The notes under the pieces: model-generated
What the model was told of the DNA's origin: nothing
Database searches by the model: none
The model's input: the letters and a program-made list of their open reading frames with translations, nothing else
Made by a program: the position numbers and the translations under genes
In this document: positions 15,777-24,077 of the stretch, piece by piece
How positions within the stretch are numbered: position 1 is the stretch's first letter
Layout of the letters: each line of letters starts with the position of its first letter
Assembly: GCA_019677205.1 (NCBI GenBank)
Contig: JAAMXY010003464.1
Location: 8,371 to 34,520 of the forward strand
Direction of reading: 5' to 3'
DNA from: Pinguiococcus pyrenoidosus
Lineage: Eukaryota > Sar > Pinguiophyceae > Pinguiochrysidales > Pinguiochrysidaceae
Length of the DNA: 26,150 bases

Positions 15777-18628
15777 TCATACGATCCTCGCCTTCAAGCC
15801 GATGTCTGGGAAACTAGCCTCAAAGCAGTCTACTTGCTCGTTGATTGCTGCCGCCCAAGGGTCACCTGCAGCGTGAAGTCCTTTCAAGAACGACTCCATC
15901 TGCGTCTGACAGTACTTGTCAGCAACGATGCCGGAGGAGGCCGTCGGGAACAGCAACCGTAAGATTCCCTGGAGCCGCGGTTCACGGAGAATGTCCGCCT
16001 GTAAGGAGCTATTAAGGATCAACCCCCTCAGCACATCGAGGGCGAAATCAACACAGTCAACGTCACACACGGCGACGAACAGGTGGTCCTTCAAGTCATT
16101 GTAAATCTCTACGTACTCCTCCCGAAGCAAGACGCTGCCCGTCTCGCCTTCTGTTTCATGAGTGAGTTCTACCTCTTTGGCAACAGCTGTTGCAAGGAGA
16201 TGGACAAGCGCAAGGCTCATATTCTCCGCTGGATCGTCAGAAATCTCCTTTTCTGCTGCGGTTTCGTCCTCCTCCCGATTCTGCACCTTCGATACGATGG
16301 CCTTCGCGATTGTCAAAGAACTCCAAAGCCTAGCAGGAGGCCGGATGCTCATTCTCAGGCCCGACGGAATGAAGTCCGCATCACTGACAAGGGTCCGAGC
16401 TCGTGCATCATCTGGCAAATCTGCGACGATGTCAACAAGCATCCGGGCAGCAGCCGTCCCCAGGTCTGAAGCCGCTGTGGTTCTTGGTTCGGACGGATTT
16501 GTGAGCTCGGCCAGCTCAGCGATGGCTAGTTGTCGCACGGTTACTTCAGCTCGAGGTCCCGAGGTGATGGCCAACGTCTCCCAAGCGGCGGACCTTTCGT
16601 CCTCAAGCCCTTCAAAATCCGCTCTCAGAAGAGCAGTGCAAGCGAGAGCGATGTGCGCTTGGGTTTCCGCAGACGTGTCTGTCCACACAAGAGACCTTAC
16701 CCGCTCTAGCAGCCGCGAGGCGATTTTCGGATGAAGCCGAATCAGAGATGGTACCATTGACACAGCTGCAGCACGCAGGATCTGCTTTGGCCTGGACATG
16801 CCGGCAATCGCGTAGTCCATGTACAGATCGAGAAGATCTTCGCCGATCTCATTCTCCAGACCACACATGACGCTCAAGCATTGCAGAAAAAGATCCGCAT
16901 GGTCTAAAGCACCCTGAAGCATGCGTACTGTGGCCAACCGCGGCGTTGCCGATGGTGCGCTCGCATCACCGACATGAGCCGAGAACACACGCATGGCTGC
17001 ACGAACGTCGAGCATGCTGCTCTCCATCCGGCTGCGAAGTCGCGGTAGAGTGAAGTCTAGAAAGAGCGGGACAGCCACGCTCGCATCTTGCAAGGAGAGT
17101 TCCGCACCAATCGACTCGAACGCGTGCACAGCTTTCGCGTGGGTCTCAGGCGCCGCCTCTTTGTCCAACTCGTTGAGCAAGACGCAGAACACATCGCTCA
17201 CGACCCAGTACCTCCCTGAAAGGCCGACAGCATCTGCCTCGTCTGCCCCCGGCGATGCCATGACAATGGAGTGAACGATGCTGCCGGCTTGTCGCTGCAC
17301 TTCCGAGAGCACCTGCACTAGCGAGGCGTCGGAAACCTGATCTTCTCTCTTCCGCGTGACCTGAGCGAGCAAGGCGTGGATAGGCGCTTCGCCCGGAAGC
17401 AAGCTGAGCTTCTCCGATTCTCCGGCCTTGGACAGACCCTGCGCTACACACTGATTCAAGACTTTAAGGGTGTCCGAGGCGTGAGTCTGATCCAGGACGC
17501 GGCTTTCTGCTCCACCCCAGCCCGAAGGCTTCATGCCACCTTCCTTCGCGCCTGCTTGCAGTTGTTGACTCCGTCCAGGCTCCTTGGAAGAGGACGGCGA
17601 TTCCGCGCTCGGTGCAGAAGCGTCACTGGAGTTCAGGAAAGAGCGGATCTGCGCCATCGAGCGGTCGACTTGCTTAACCCGGATGCTCTTAACACAGACG
17701 GCAGGCACTTCGGGTGCTTTTCGGCTGACGGCCTGGCGGCGGCAGTTGGCGACAGAAAGCAAGCTGAGAGCAGCACTACACCTCATGTTATGGCAGCATG
17801 ACTGTACCTTAGGAGATCCACGTGCCCTTCGGACGCGGCTTGTGTTGCTAAATCGCTCCGGGTCTAGACCTCGCTCTTCCTGCAGATGCTTTTCTCGGTG
17901 AGCCTGGCGGATGCAACACCTGGTTGCCTTCAGCCCCACCTGCAGTGTCCGCTCGTGCTCCTCCAGTTTCTCTAGTACGTTGTTCTGCGTCGACTTGATG
18001 TCAGCATCCTCCGGCAGTCTGGCAGTCGCATTGCGAACCAGGCTGCCGGCGGTGTCCTTCGCGAAAGGCGGAAGCGATGCTAAAGCCGCCGGTTTCTTAA
18101 CAATCTGAACTTTCCGGTTCGTCAAAGACTCGTACGCCTTATTGACAAAGGCGACTGCCGCGCCATCTCCGCAGTAGATGATCTTCTGAATCTGCAAGAG
18201 ATGATGGGGTGAGGCTCCTCCAAAAGCGGCGCTGCTGCAAGAAGGACGCACCTCGTCTGCGTCGCTTAGATCTTGGAGACCTAGTTTCTTGAAGAGCTTC
18301 TCTAGCTGCTGCCAATTGTCCTTCTTCACACGCACTCCGTTCCCTGGAGGCAAAGCACCCAAGCTTGAGAATCTCCGCGTTCAAAGAGAGCGGAAGCTGG
18401 ATTCTCGCACCGTTGTCAAAAGAATGCATCTGCACATCTTTATCGTAGTAGCGAGAGAAAATCTCAGCCGCCAGGAATCCATTGCTGAAGTCTCTCTTCA
18501 CATTCTTGACGGAGTACGCGAGATCCAAGCTTTGAATCCACCTCAAAACCTGTCGACGAATCCTTAGTTGCCGGGACGAGGACGCCGCGAAGAGTCTGAC
18601 CGTGGCGCACCTCCCTGCTCAAGCTCAT
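15777..18628 (-). CDS. SPATA4-like CH-domain protein with long helical-repeat C-terminus
   Basis: Exons are 18611-18628, 18411-18549, 18252-18343 and 15777-18191, with introns of 61, 67 and 60 nt; a further possible intron lies at 17733-17807. Spliced residues 1-105 read [60 protein letters not shown], then [20 protein letters not shown]. This closely follows the CH-like domain of vertebrate SPATA4 ([44 protein letters not shown]). That domain class occurs in microtubule- and axoneme-associated proteins. A charged linker of about 200 residues follows, then about 550 residues of Leu/Ala-rich paired helices resembling HEAT/ARM repeats. Vertebrate SPATA4 has only about 305 residues. The start is a six-codon exon whose ATG precedes a GTGCGC donor; the second exon has no ATG of its own upstream. 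An axonemal role is inferred. Total length is 887 or 862 residues, depending on the extra intron. Confidence 0.82.
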
Positions 18629-18926
18629 CGTCGCTGCAGCTTTACCGCCTGTCCACACTGTCAACGACGGGCCATTCTAGGACGCAAACGCCTGCACGCG
18701 CCGACAAGGCGAACAGCGCCGCAATCACAGACGTTTCTCGGCAGTTTCGGGATCGCTATCGATTTCGTTGTAGGCGGCGAACGATTGCGAAAACGTTCGC
18801 AGATATGAGAATATTCGATACAGATCGATCCATTCTCGAGGAATCAGCTGACGGATGTGCGTGGAGATGAGCTGAAGCGAGCTGCCAAGCTTGCAATGGG
18901 CAGCGCCACAGCGTGCACTGGGCAGC
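18629..18926. promoter_or_regulatory. Divergent upstream region, CH-domain gene and acidic protein gene
   Basis: This 298-base gap separates two divergent genes. It has ATCGAT palindromes at 18758-18763 and 18824-18829. These resemble the ATCGATCG elements in two other upstream regions of the window. No gene was recognised. If the right-hand gene starts at 19038 instead, the gap grows to about 410 bases. Confidence 0.35.
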
Positions 18927-21900
18927 ATGATACCCCGCAGTGTCCTACGATGGAAGTTGAGCGTTGGGAGGGTCGTCCGCCACAGCCTGAGCACGAAGAG
19001 CCAAAGCTGTGTCATCTTCGACGAGCAAGTGCTGCTGATGGCTGAGCCCAGGCCCACGGGACAGGAGCCTGAGACTCAGCGCCAGAGAGAGATAGGAGTC
19101 CTTAGAGTGGTGCTCAAGGAGGTTCTGGAGAATATTTCGCGCTTCTCAGGCGCAAACGGAGCTTTCCGTGTAATCCACGTGCACAGTCCGGACGCCGTGG
19201 TTCACGAGCTGCATCGAAAGGATTTGAACGACTTATGGAAGGACGCAATGCCTCACGCAGCCGTGCTGAAGCAGTTGAGAAGAGTCAGACTGCACAAGAA
19301 TGGTAGGCGTAACAAGGGCGATGGAAATGCGAAGGGCACCAAAGACGAAAAGCAGCTTATCAGCAGCGAAAGAGACGCAATCCAAGCCATGCTCAAGGGA
19401 ATTCCCAAGGGAAGAAAGGAGAACGCCGTGTTTGTGATACCTGAGATTTCAGCGGCCGGTGGCTTATCGTTTCCGAAGCGACTGCTCGATCTTCAGAAAA
19501 TGCTCAAAGATTCGTCGAAGGCTGGCAACGGAGGTGTAAATGCCATGCACGCCATGGTCTTTGGGCGATCCGCGGCGCCGCTAGTTGTAGACGGCTTCGA
19601 TAGCGCCAGGATAATACCCTTGCCGCGTATGGAGGCTTCCGGGATCCCTAGTGCGACCGCCTCTATGGATTCAGGTGCCTCGAGTGGGCCTGAGGATGCA
19701 ATGCAGGCGTCAGCTTTGACCCAACCTGTAGCGGCCCTCTCCAGAGCTTCGACAATGCCAAGAGGGCCTTCGTCTCTTCTGGAAACCGAGCCAGCGGAAG
19801 GCTCTGACGTGAAAGTAGTTGAAGCTCCCTTGGCTTACGGCAACGCTTCAGAGACGGGCTTGGTCAGCTTTCGGATCCAGCCACCCCCTCCTCTTCGGCG
19901 TTTTTTGCAGTATGCGGTGCACTACGCCTCTGTGCTGGAGAATGAGTTGCGCACGGACGTCCTAGAATCGCTTTTGGGCCTTCATGCTTGCCGTGATCAT
20001 GGAACCCTTTTGCAAGCTGGAGAGTTTTACAGCAAATTGCTCGTTGGGGAGCAAGACGCCATCTCGCTTGTCGATAGGATTCCAGCCATCTTTGAGGTAA
20101 CGGAGAAGCCACCGAGCACAGATTCTCCGACCCTGCACGCATCTTCCGCTGTCCGCAAGCTGTTTGGCAAGGCAGAGGCCGTATCCCTTGCGGCGACGTT
20201 TCACTTCTCTAAGGAAAGGGAAGGCAATCCTTACGTCGTTCTCGCACGCGATATTCAACGTCGACTTGCAAACCAGCGAGGCAGTCCACGACACGCCGCT
20301 TCTCTCTTTCCTAGACCCGAACTGCTTGCGACTATCGCAGAGCACGTGCAGGAGATCCAAGTGGACATGAAGCCGGGTAGCTGCGGTCTCTTCTTTGATT
20401 CCACGATGAAGCTTGTCCCGGGGGCCACGCAGCAGACCGAAGCGGACACCATTCGCGCTGTTGAAGGTCTGCAAACAGAACCAGCAGAGCAACTCAAAGT
20501 CACAGAGAGTTTGCACGCCCGAGCGCCAAAGGTAGGCAGGGAAAGACGCGACCAAGACATGCTCGCTGTTCAGGCGTTGCAGGCAAGGATTTTGGAAGAG
20601 AAGCAGAATATACCGCTGTCGCTGTTGGAGCAGCAAGTCAGGGAGTATCGGGAGCAGTTTGCCGCCGCAGAGGAGGCACATCGAGAGACACAGGGGGCTT
20701 TAGAGAAGGCTCGAGTTGAGATACACACCTTGAAGCGACAGGCAGCTGAGGAAGCCAGGGAGGAGAACAACCAGGGTAGTCATGGAGGACACAGTGAGTC
20801 TTGCCAGGAACGGAGCGACTCGAGCAAGGAGACAGCTCCCGACGAGCCCCCCTACTCCCCAAAGGGCGCGCCAGACATACGAGGCAGTGAATCTGGTGCT
20901 CACAGCGAGGGAGGGGACTACGAGGACGAGCTTCCGGACCTCACCGCTCCCTGGCCTTTGGGCGCCAGTCCGCTCTCCAACGGGTCCAGGAGAGTGTCGA
21001 TGGAGGGGAGGCAAGGAGAGCAAATTGCTGGAACCGCGGGAGGTGTCCCCCAACGATTCGACGACTTGGATGATCTGGGAAGCTTGTCCGTCGCTGCTGA
21101 AGCTGTCGAGGACGCCTTGTACTTGTCTTGCACTGGAGTTTCAACGTCGAAGGTCAGCCGCCGAAGACTTTTCACTTGGGTGGAAGGAGTCATTGATTTC
21201 ACCAAATCTCGCCTTGAAGCTGAAGAGCAAGAAGTGGTGTCACAACCGAAAACTGAAGAAGACGACGAATCTGAGATGGACGACGAAGAATCTCCTGAAG
21301 ATAGCGATGACCAAAGCCTTGCCACAACGAGTACCGATCCTGCTGATCATGGATTCGGCCATTCTGAGGAGTTACAACTCGATTCATTCGAATGGAAAGG
21401 CACGCCGACGCAAAGGGATGAAGTCATGAGCTCGGACTCTGAACAGGGTAGGAAATTGGATGTCCCATCGCAGGACACTGTAAGTGTCTTGGAGGGGCAG
21501 ACCAGCGCAGCAGATGGCGTCGCGACTGCCACGGCTTGTACGACTCCGGAGAGCTCCAGCGCAGCGTCTCAACAGCCAGAAATCGTCCGAGCCGACGTGC
21601 CGAAGGCAGAATCAGGAGGTAATGAGGCTCTCCGAGACTCGGATGCGACTGGTGAAGAGCGACCAGCACACGACGAACCTGGAAGTGGAGGATGCCTGGA
21701 AGATCCTGCAGTTGATGGTCATTCGAAGACGTCGCGTGATCCCTTCCAGCCAAGGGAGGCAACACGGGTTTCCAAAGGTCAAGGCAGCAAGCTGAGTAAG
21801 GTCCAGGATGGGAAAGACGAAAGCGACAGTAGTCTCCTGGATGAGCTGGTGTCGAGCATCTTTAAAGACAAGTTCTCGGACGATGCACAGCCAGGAAGCG

Positions 21901-22103
21901 AGGAAGCCTGGCGTGCAAACATCTCAAGCACGTTGGCGAAGTTTGCGCTTAAGGTCAACAAGAACAAGCTCGACCAGATTCGCAAGCGTGCAGTCGCATC
22001 GGGGCTGCCTGTCGAAAGAAGTCACTCCAAAACAGACATCGGCCTCATGATAGGTGCGAAACAAGTACGAGACGGAACACTAGCCGTTCCCTGCCCTCTC
22101 TAG
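18927..22103 (+). CDS. Unrecognised acidic protein with central coiled coil
   Basis: One exon of 1058 residues from the first ATG. A second ATG at 19038 (MAEPRPTGQEPETQ) gives 1021 residues, and I cannot decide between them. No family was recognised. The N-terminal part (roughly the first 220 residues) looks folded, with alternating hydrophobic strands and helices (GAFRVIHVHSPDAVVHEL, ENAVFVIPEIS, NAMHAMVFGRSAAPLVV). A second ordered-looking region follows a Ser/Pro-rich linker (FLQYAVHYASVLENELRTDV through PGSCGLFFDST). A short coiled coil lies near residues 560-610 (SLLEQQVREYREQFAAAEE). The remaining 40% is Glu/Asp/Ser-rich and probably disordered, with a strongly acidic patch (EEDDESEMDDEESPEDSDD). 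An ordered basic helical stretch closes it (FALKVNKNKLDQIRKRAV). The gene converges with the adaptin gene, 83 bases away. No enzymatic motif is visible. Confidence 0.72.
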   Translation: MIPRSVLRWKLSVGRVVRHSLSTKSQSCVIFDEQVLLMAEPRPTGQEPETQRQREIGVLRVVLKEVLENISRFSGANGAFRVIHVHSPDAVVHELHRKDLNDLWKDAMPHAAVLKQLRRVRLHKNGRRNKGDGNAKGTKDEKQLISSERDAIQAMLKGIPKGRKENAVFVIPEISAAGGLSFPKRLLDLQKMLKDSSKAGNGGVNAMHAMVFGRSAAPLVVDGFDSARIIPLPRMEASGIPSATASMDSGASSGPEDAMQASALTQPVAALSRASTMPRGPSSLLETEPAEGSDVKVVEAPLAYGNASETGLVSFRIQPPPPLRRFLQYAVHYASVLENELRTDVLESLLGLHACRDHGTLLQAGEFYSKLLVGEQDAISLVDRIPAIFEVTEKPPSTDSPTLHASSAVRKLFGKAEAVSLAATFHFSKEREGNPYVVLARDIQRRLANQRGSPRHAASLFPRPELLATIAEHVQEIQVDMKPGSCGLFFDSTMKLVPGATQQTEADTIRAVEGLQTEPAEQLKVTESLHARAPKVGRERRDQDMLAVQALQARILEEKQNIPLSLLEQQVREYREQFAAAEEAHRETQGALEKARVEIHTLKRQAAEEAREENNQGSHGGHSESCQERSDSSKETAPDEPPYSPKGAPDIRGSESGAHSEGGDYEDELPDLTAPWPLGASPLSNGSRRVSMEGRQGEQIAGTAGGVPQRFDDLDDLGSLSVAAEAVEDALYLSCTGVSTSKVSRRRLFTWVEGVIDFTKSRLEAEEQEVVSQPKTEEDDESEMDDEESPEDSDDQSLATTSTDPADHGFGHSEELQLDSFEWKGTPTQRDEVMSSDSEQGRKLDVPSQDTVSVLEGQTSAADGVATATACTTPESSSAASQQPEIVRADVPKAESGGNEALRDSDATGEERPAHDEPGSGGCLEDPAVDGHSKTSRDPFQPREATRVSKGQGSKLSKVQDGKDESDSSLLDELVSSIFKDKFSDDAQPGSEEAWRANISSTLAKFALKVNKNKLDQIRKRAVASGLPVERSHSKTDIGLMIGAKQVRDGTLAVPCPL

Positions 22104-22186
22104 ACGAAACAGGGATGCCCATTTTCAGAGCAATACTCTTCATTGCTTGCTATTTGGACGGTCACAACGCGCCTTCGCACCCATCA

Positions 22187-22681
22187 CTAACCAATCGACG
22201 GGAACTTCACGGCAAACGGTGCTTCCTCTTCTTCTTTCTTCAGCTGCTCCTCCATAAGGGCGTCCATCTGGGCAATTCGGCGCAAAATCTCGCGCTTAGA
22301 CGTCTCCTGAATGTGGCCGCCAATGAAGAACTCATCGAGAATGAAGTAGGCCTTGTGAAAGTTGAAAATCAGATCGAGTTCACAGACATTTCCAAAGAAC
22401 CGATCTAAAGCCTCGACGTAGCAGTGAATTGTCTCCAGCGCCAACAGCTCGTTATCGCCCTGGTCGATCCCCATGATAAAGTAGAGCGACGCGTAGCGTT
22501 TATACACGACGCGAATCTCTCCGTAGTCGCAGAAATTGCAGTTCTTCAACGGCCGGAGCAAGACCATCGCGGTTACTTGCCGCTTGACGCGCGCCTGCTC
22601 TTTCGGCTCCGTGGCATTGTAGAACTTTGCCAGCCGCACTTTTCCCTGGCGGGACACGAGGAGCAGAAAGTTCATCGTCAT
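22187..22681 (-). CDS. AP1S: AP-1 complex sigma subunit (small clathrin adaptor chain)
   Basis: A single exon of 164 residues, the usual size for a sigma adaptin. The sequence has [17 protein letters not shown], then [42 protein letters not shown] and [13 protein letters not shown]. This follows AP-1 sigma ([31 protein letters not shown]) rather than AP-2 sigma (IIYRRYAGLYF, NFYKVY). The longin-fold subunit sits in the heterotetrameric AP-1 core and helps recognise dileucine sorting signals on trans-Golgi and endosomal membranes. A second ATG two codons downstream (MNFLLL) matches the usual family start equally well. The C-terminal tail is Glu/Lys-rich. The DPF-rich protein at the left end of the window could belong to the same traffic machinery, but it is 22 kb away and not linked. 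Confidence 0.93.
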   Translation of the reverse strand: [164 protein letters not shown]

Positions 22682-22793
22682 CGTGAGCTAGCTTCGGTCT
22701 CAATCGACGCGGCCGTCCGCAGCCTCCGGATCTCCTTGGCGCAACTCGCGCTTCCTTTGCTTATCGTCAAATCCGATAGACAAATAGAAGTCA

Positions 22794-22817
22794 ATCGATC
22801 GAGCTTCTTCGATCGAT
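22794..22817. repeat. 9-bp perfect inverted repeat
   Basis: ATCGATCGA (22794-22802) and TCGATCGAT (22809-22817) are reverse complements separated by 6 bases. Each arm is itself nearly self-complementary, so this may be a pair of binding sites for a dimeric factor rather than a stem-loop. It lies 113 bases upstream of the AP-1 sigma start. Confidence 0.75.
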
Positions 22818-22905
22818 GGGTATCGAAATGCTTTAATACTGGATCGAAGCTTATCGATCGTGATTGGTCCTCAGATTCGTTGGCCTGCGTCTCGGAAGGG
22901 CTCCA

Positions 22906-22954
22906 GGCTCAAGGCTCAAGACTCAAGGCTCGAGGCTCAGCGCTCAACGCTCGA
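22906..22954. repeat. Seven-unit 7-bp tandem repeat (GGCTCAA type)
   Basis: Seven consecutive 7-base units occur: GGCTCAA, GGCTCAA, GACTCAA, GGCTCGA, GGCTCAG, CGCTCAA and CGCTCGA. They all keep the CTC core. It is a degenerate minisatellite in non-coding DNA upstream of the adaptin gene. Its decay suggests it is not very recent. Confidence 0.8.
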
Positions 22955-23417
22955 GGTGGCAAACGAACTACTGTGCCTTTGCTCTCTTCGCGGTGATGCT
23001 GTGCAAGGCGTAGAAAGAGGGAGAAAGAGAGTTGGGGGCGATCTAGAGACGGACGGGCAAGGCACTGTGGTATGTCCTTGTTGGAAAGGACGAGCGTTCT
23101 TCGCAGGAACGGAAGGCAGCGAGCCCGGCAAAGCGACTGATCCGATGCCTTGTACACCGTTGATCGGACGGTGCGCCGTAGGTCTCGCTCGTGCTTGTCC
23201 TGCCAACAAAGCAGTTCGACAGCTCCAGAGAGCTGTCAACCGCACGGGCGGAGAAGAATCCGTTGTCGAAGCATTCGAGAAGGAGCGGATTTCGTGAGAA
23301 CCTGTTCTGCCGAGCCTGTCCACATCCTCCACCGAGGCCTCTTCCTCTCGCCACCGTTACGCATCGGGCCGGTGCATGGCTTGCTCCACTTGTTCTTCTC
23401 CGCTAGCTCATCTGGCC

Positions 23418-23909
23418 TTACGTCTCCGCCAAGACGCATCCATAGTGCACCGCAATTCCCAGCTCCTGACACTTGTCCTGCAGCCCATCGAATTCGGCTC
23501 CAGGCTGAACCCAGAGCAAAGAGATTCCGAGCCTCCCCATCTCTTCTACGACGTCTGGTCCGCGTCGAGGATTGATCACAAGGTCTACCACTTCAGGCTG
23601 TGGCGCTAGCTCTTCAAGGTTGCTCGGCGTGTCCAGGGCAGCTGGAGAAGGATTCACGGCGTGAACCGTCTTGCCTAAGGATTGTAGTCGCCGCACCAGC
23701 TCGTCCGCAATGGGATTTCGCCCATGGCTCCCGACGACTGCCCAGACCTTCTTGCCTAGCATGTCGCTGGAGGTGCTGTAGTGGCGACCATATGCTTTCC
23801 TCGGCAGCCCGAAGCTGCGGATCAGAGACGAGTTCTGCCTGAACCCTACAGACAATGGAAAAATCAAGCCTCCAACAAGAAGAGTACGGCACATCTTGGT
23901 GCGCAACAT
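23418..23909 (-). CDS. CoA-binding (YccU-like) Rossmann protein with N-terminal leader
   Basis: 163 residues from the ATG at 23909. The frame stays open upstream to 24158, but that would overlap the divergent GatB start, so the later ATG is preferred. Residues from about 50 on form a compact CoA-binding domain of the CoA_binding_2 (YccU) type. It shows VWAVVGSHGRNPIADELVRR (nucleotide-binding loop), KTVHAVNPSPAAL, VVDLVINPRRGPDVVEEMG, and SLLWVQPGAEF in place of the family's WMQ-G segment. Bacterial relatives are small proteins of unclear physiological role that bind CoA-like ligands. The first 49 residues hold a hydrophobic run (CRTLLVGGLIFPLSVGF) followed by an Arg/Ser-rich stretch with no acidic residue. 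This is the layout of a signal peptide plus transit peptide, or of a mitochondrial presequence. Confidence 0.85.
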   Translation of the reverse strand: MLRTKMCRTLLVGGLIFPLSVGFRQNSSLIRSFGLPRKAYGRHYSTSSDMLGKKVWAVVGSHGRNPIADELVRRLQSLGKTVHAVNPSPAALDTPSNLEELAPQPEVVDLVINPRRGPDVVEEMGRLGISLLWVQPGAEFDGLQDKCQELGIAVHYGCVLAET

Positions 23910-24077
23910 TGGGGCCCTTCTGCAGCCCTGAAAACTGCAGCAAGGGCACAAAAGGACGGCGACCTCGTCGCGTGCGCGCACTGGATGCCGCCAAGCTCCT
24001 TCGGCCAGCTCTGTGTCAGCTGATCGCTCCAAGACCTCACGAACTGCGCGCCGTAGGCAGAAAGGGCCTAAAGAAAG
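23910..24077. promoter_or_regulatory. Bidirectional upstream region, CoA-binding protein and GatB
   Basis: Only 168 bases separate two divergent start codons, so both promoters must be very compact or overlap. An in-frame TAA lies three codons before the GatB ATG. No repeat or obvious TATA-like element was found. Confidence 0.4.

Larger units (their letters stand above)
22682..23417. promoter_or_regulatory. Upstream region of AP-1 sigma with palindromes, CCAAT element and tandem repeat
   Basis: This 736-base gap lies between two minus-strand genes. The 200 bases next to the adaptin start hold a 9-bp inverted repeat, a further ATCGATCG (22853-22860) and, on the minus strand, GGACCAAT (from about 22863). 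Beyond them is a short 7-bp tandem repeat. The rest (about 22960-23417) has only short frames of low-complexity character. I see no gene, tRNA or mobile element in it. Confidence 0.4.

Noticed and set aside
18139-18546. Stand-alone 135-residue CH-domain protein
   Set aside because: Its C-terminal half is frame-shifted intron and exon sequence. GTGCGA...CTCCAG splicing joins the CH start to the DNW-containing exon of the longer gene.
19962-20681. 239-codon antisense frame in the acidic protein gene
   Set aside because: It is a shadow of the sense frame, with random-looking composition and no family resemblance.
22906-22954. CRISPR-like array
   Set aside because: Units are 7 bp, contiguous and without spacers, in a eukaryotic genome.
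22424-22996. 190-codon + strand frame over the AP-1 sigma start and repeats
   Set aside because: It is antisense to a clear adaptin and continues through palindromes and the 7-bp tandem repeat, so it is not a credible protein.
22937-23332. 131-codon minus-strand frame in the gap upstream of AP-1 sigma
   Set aside because: Ser/Pro/Arg-rich with no ordered segment, partly covers the tandem repeat, and overlaps equally long frames in other phases.
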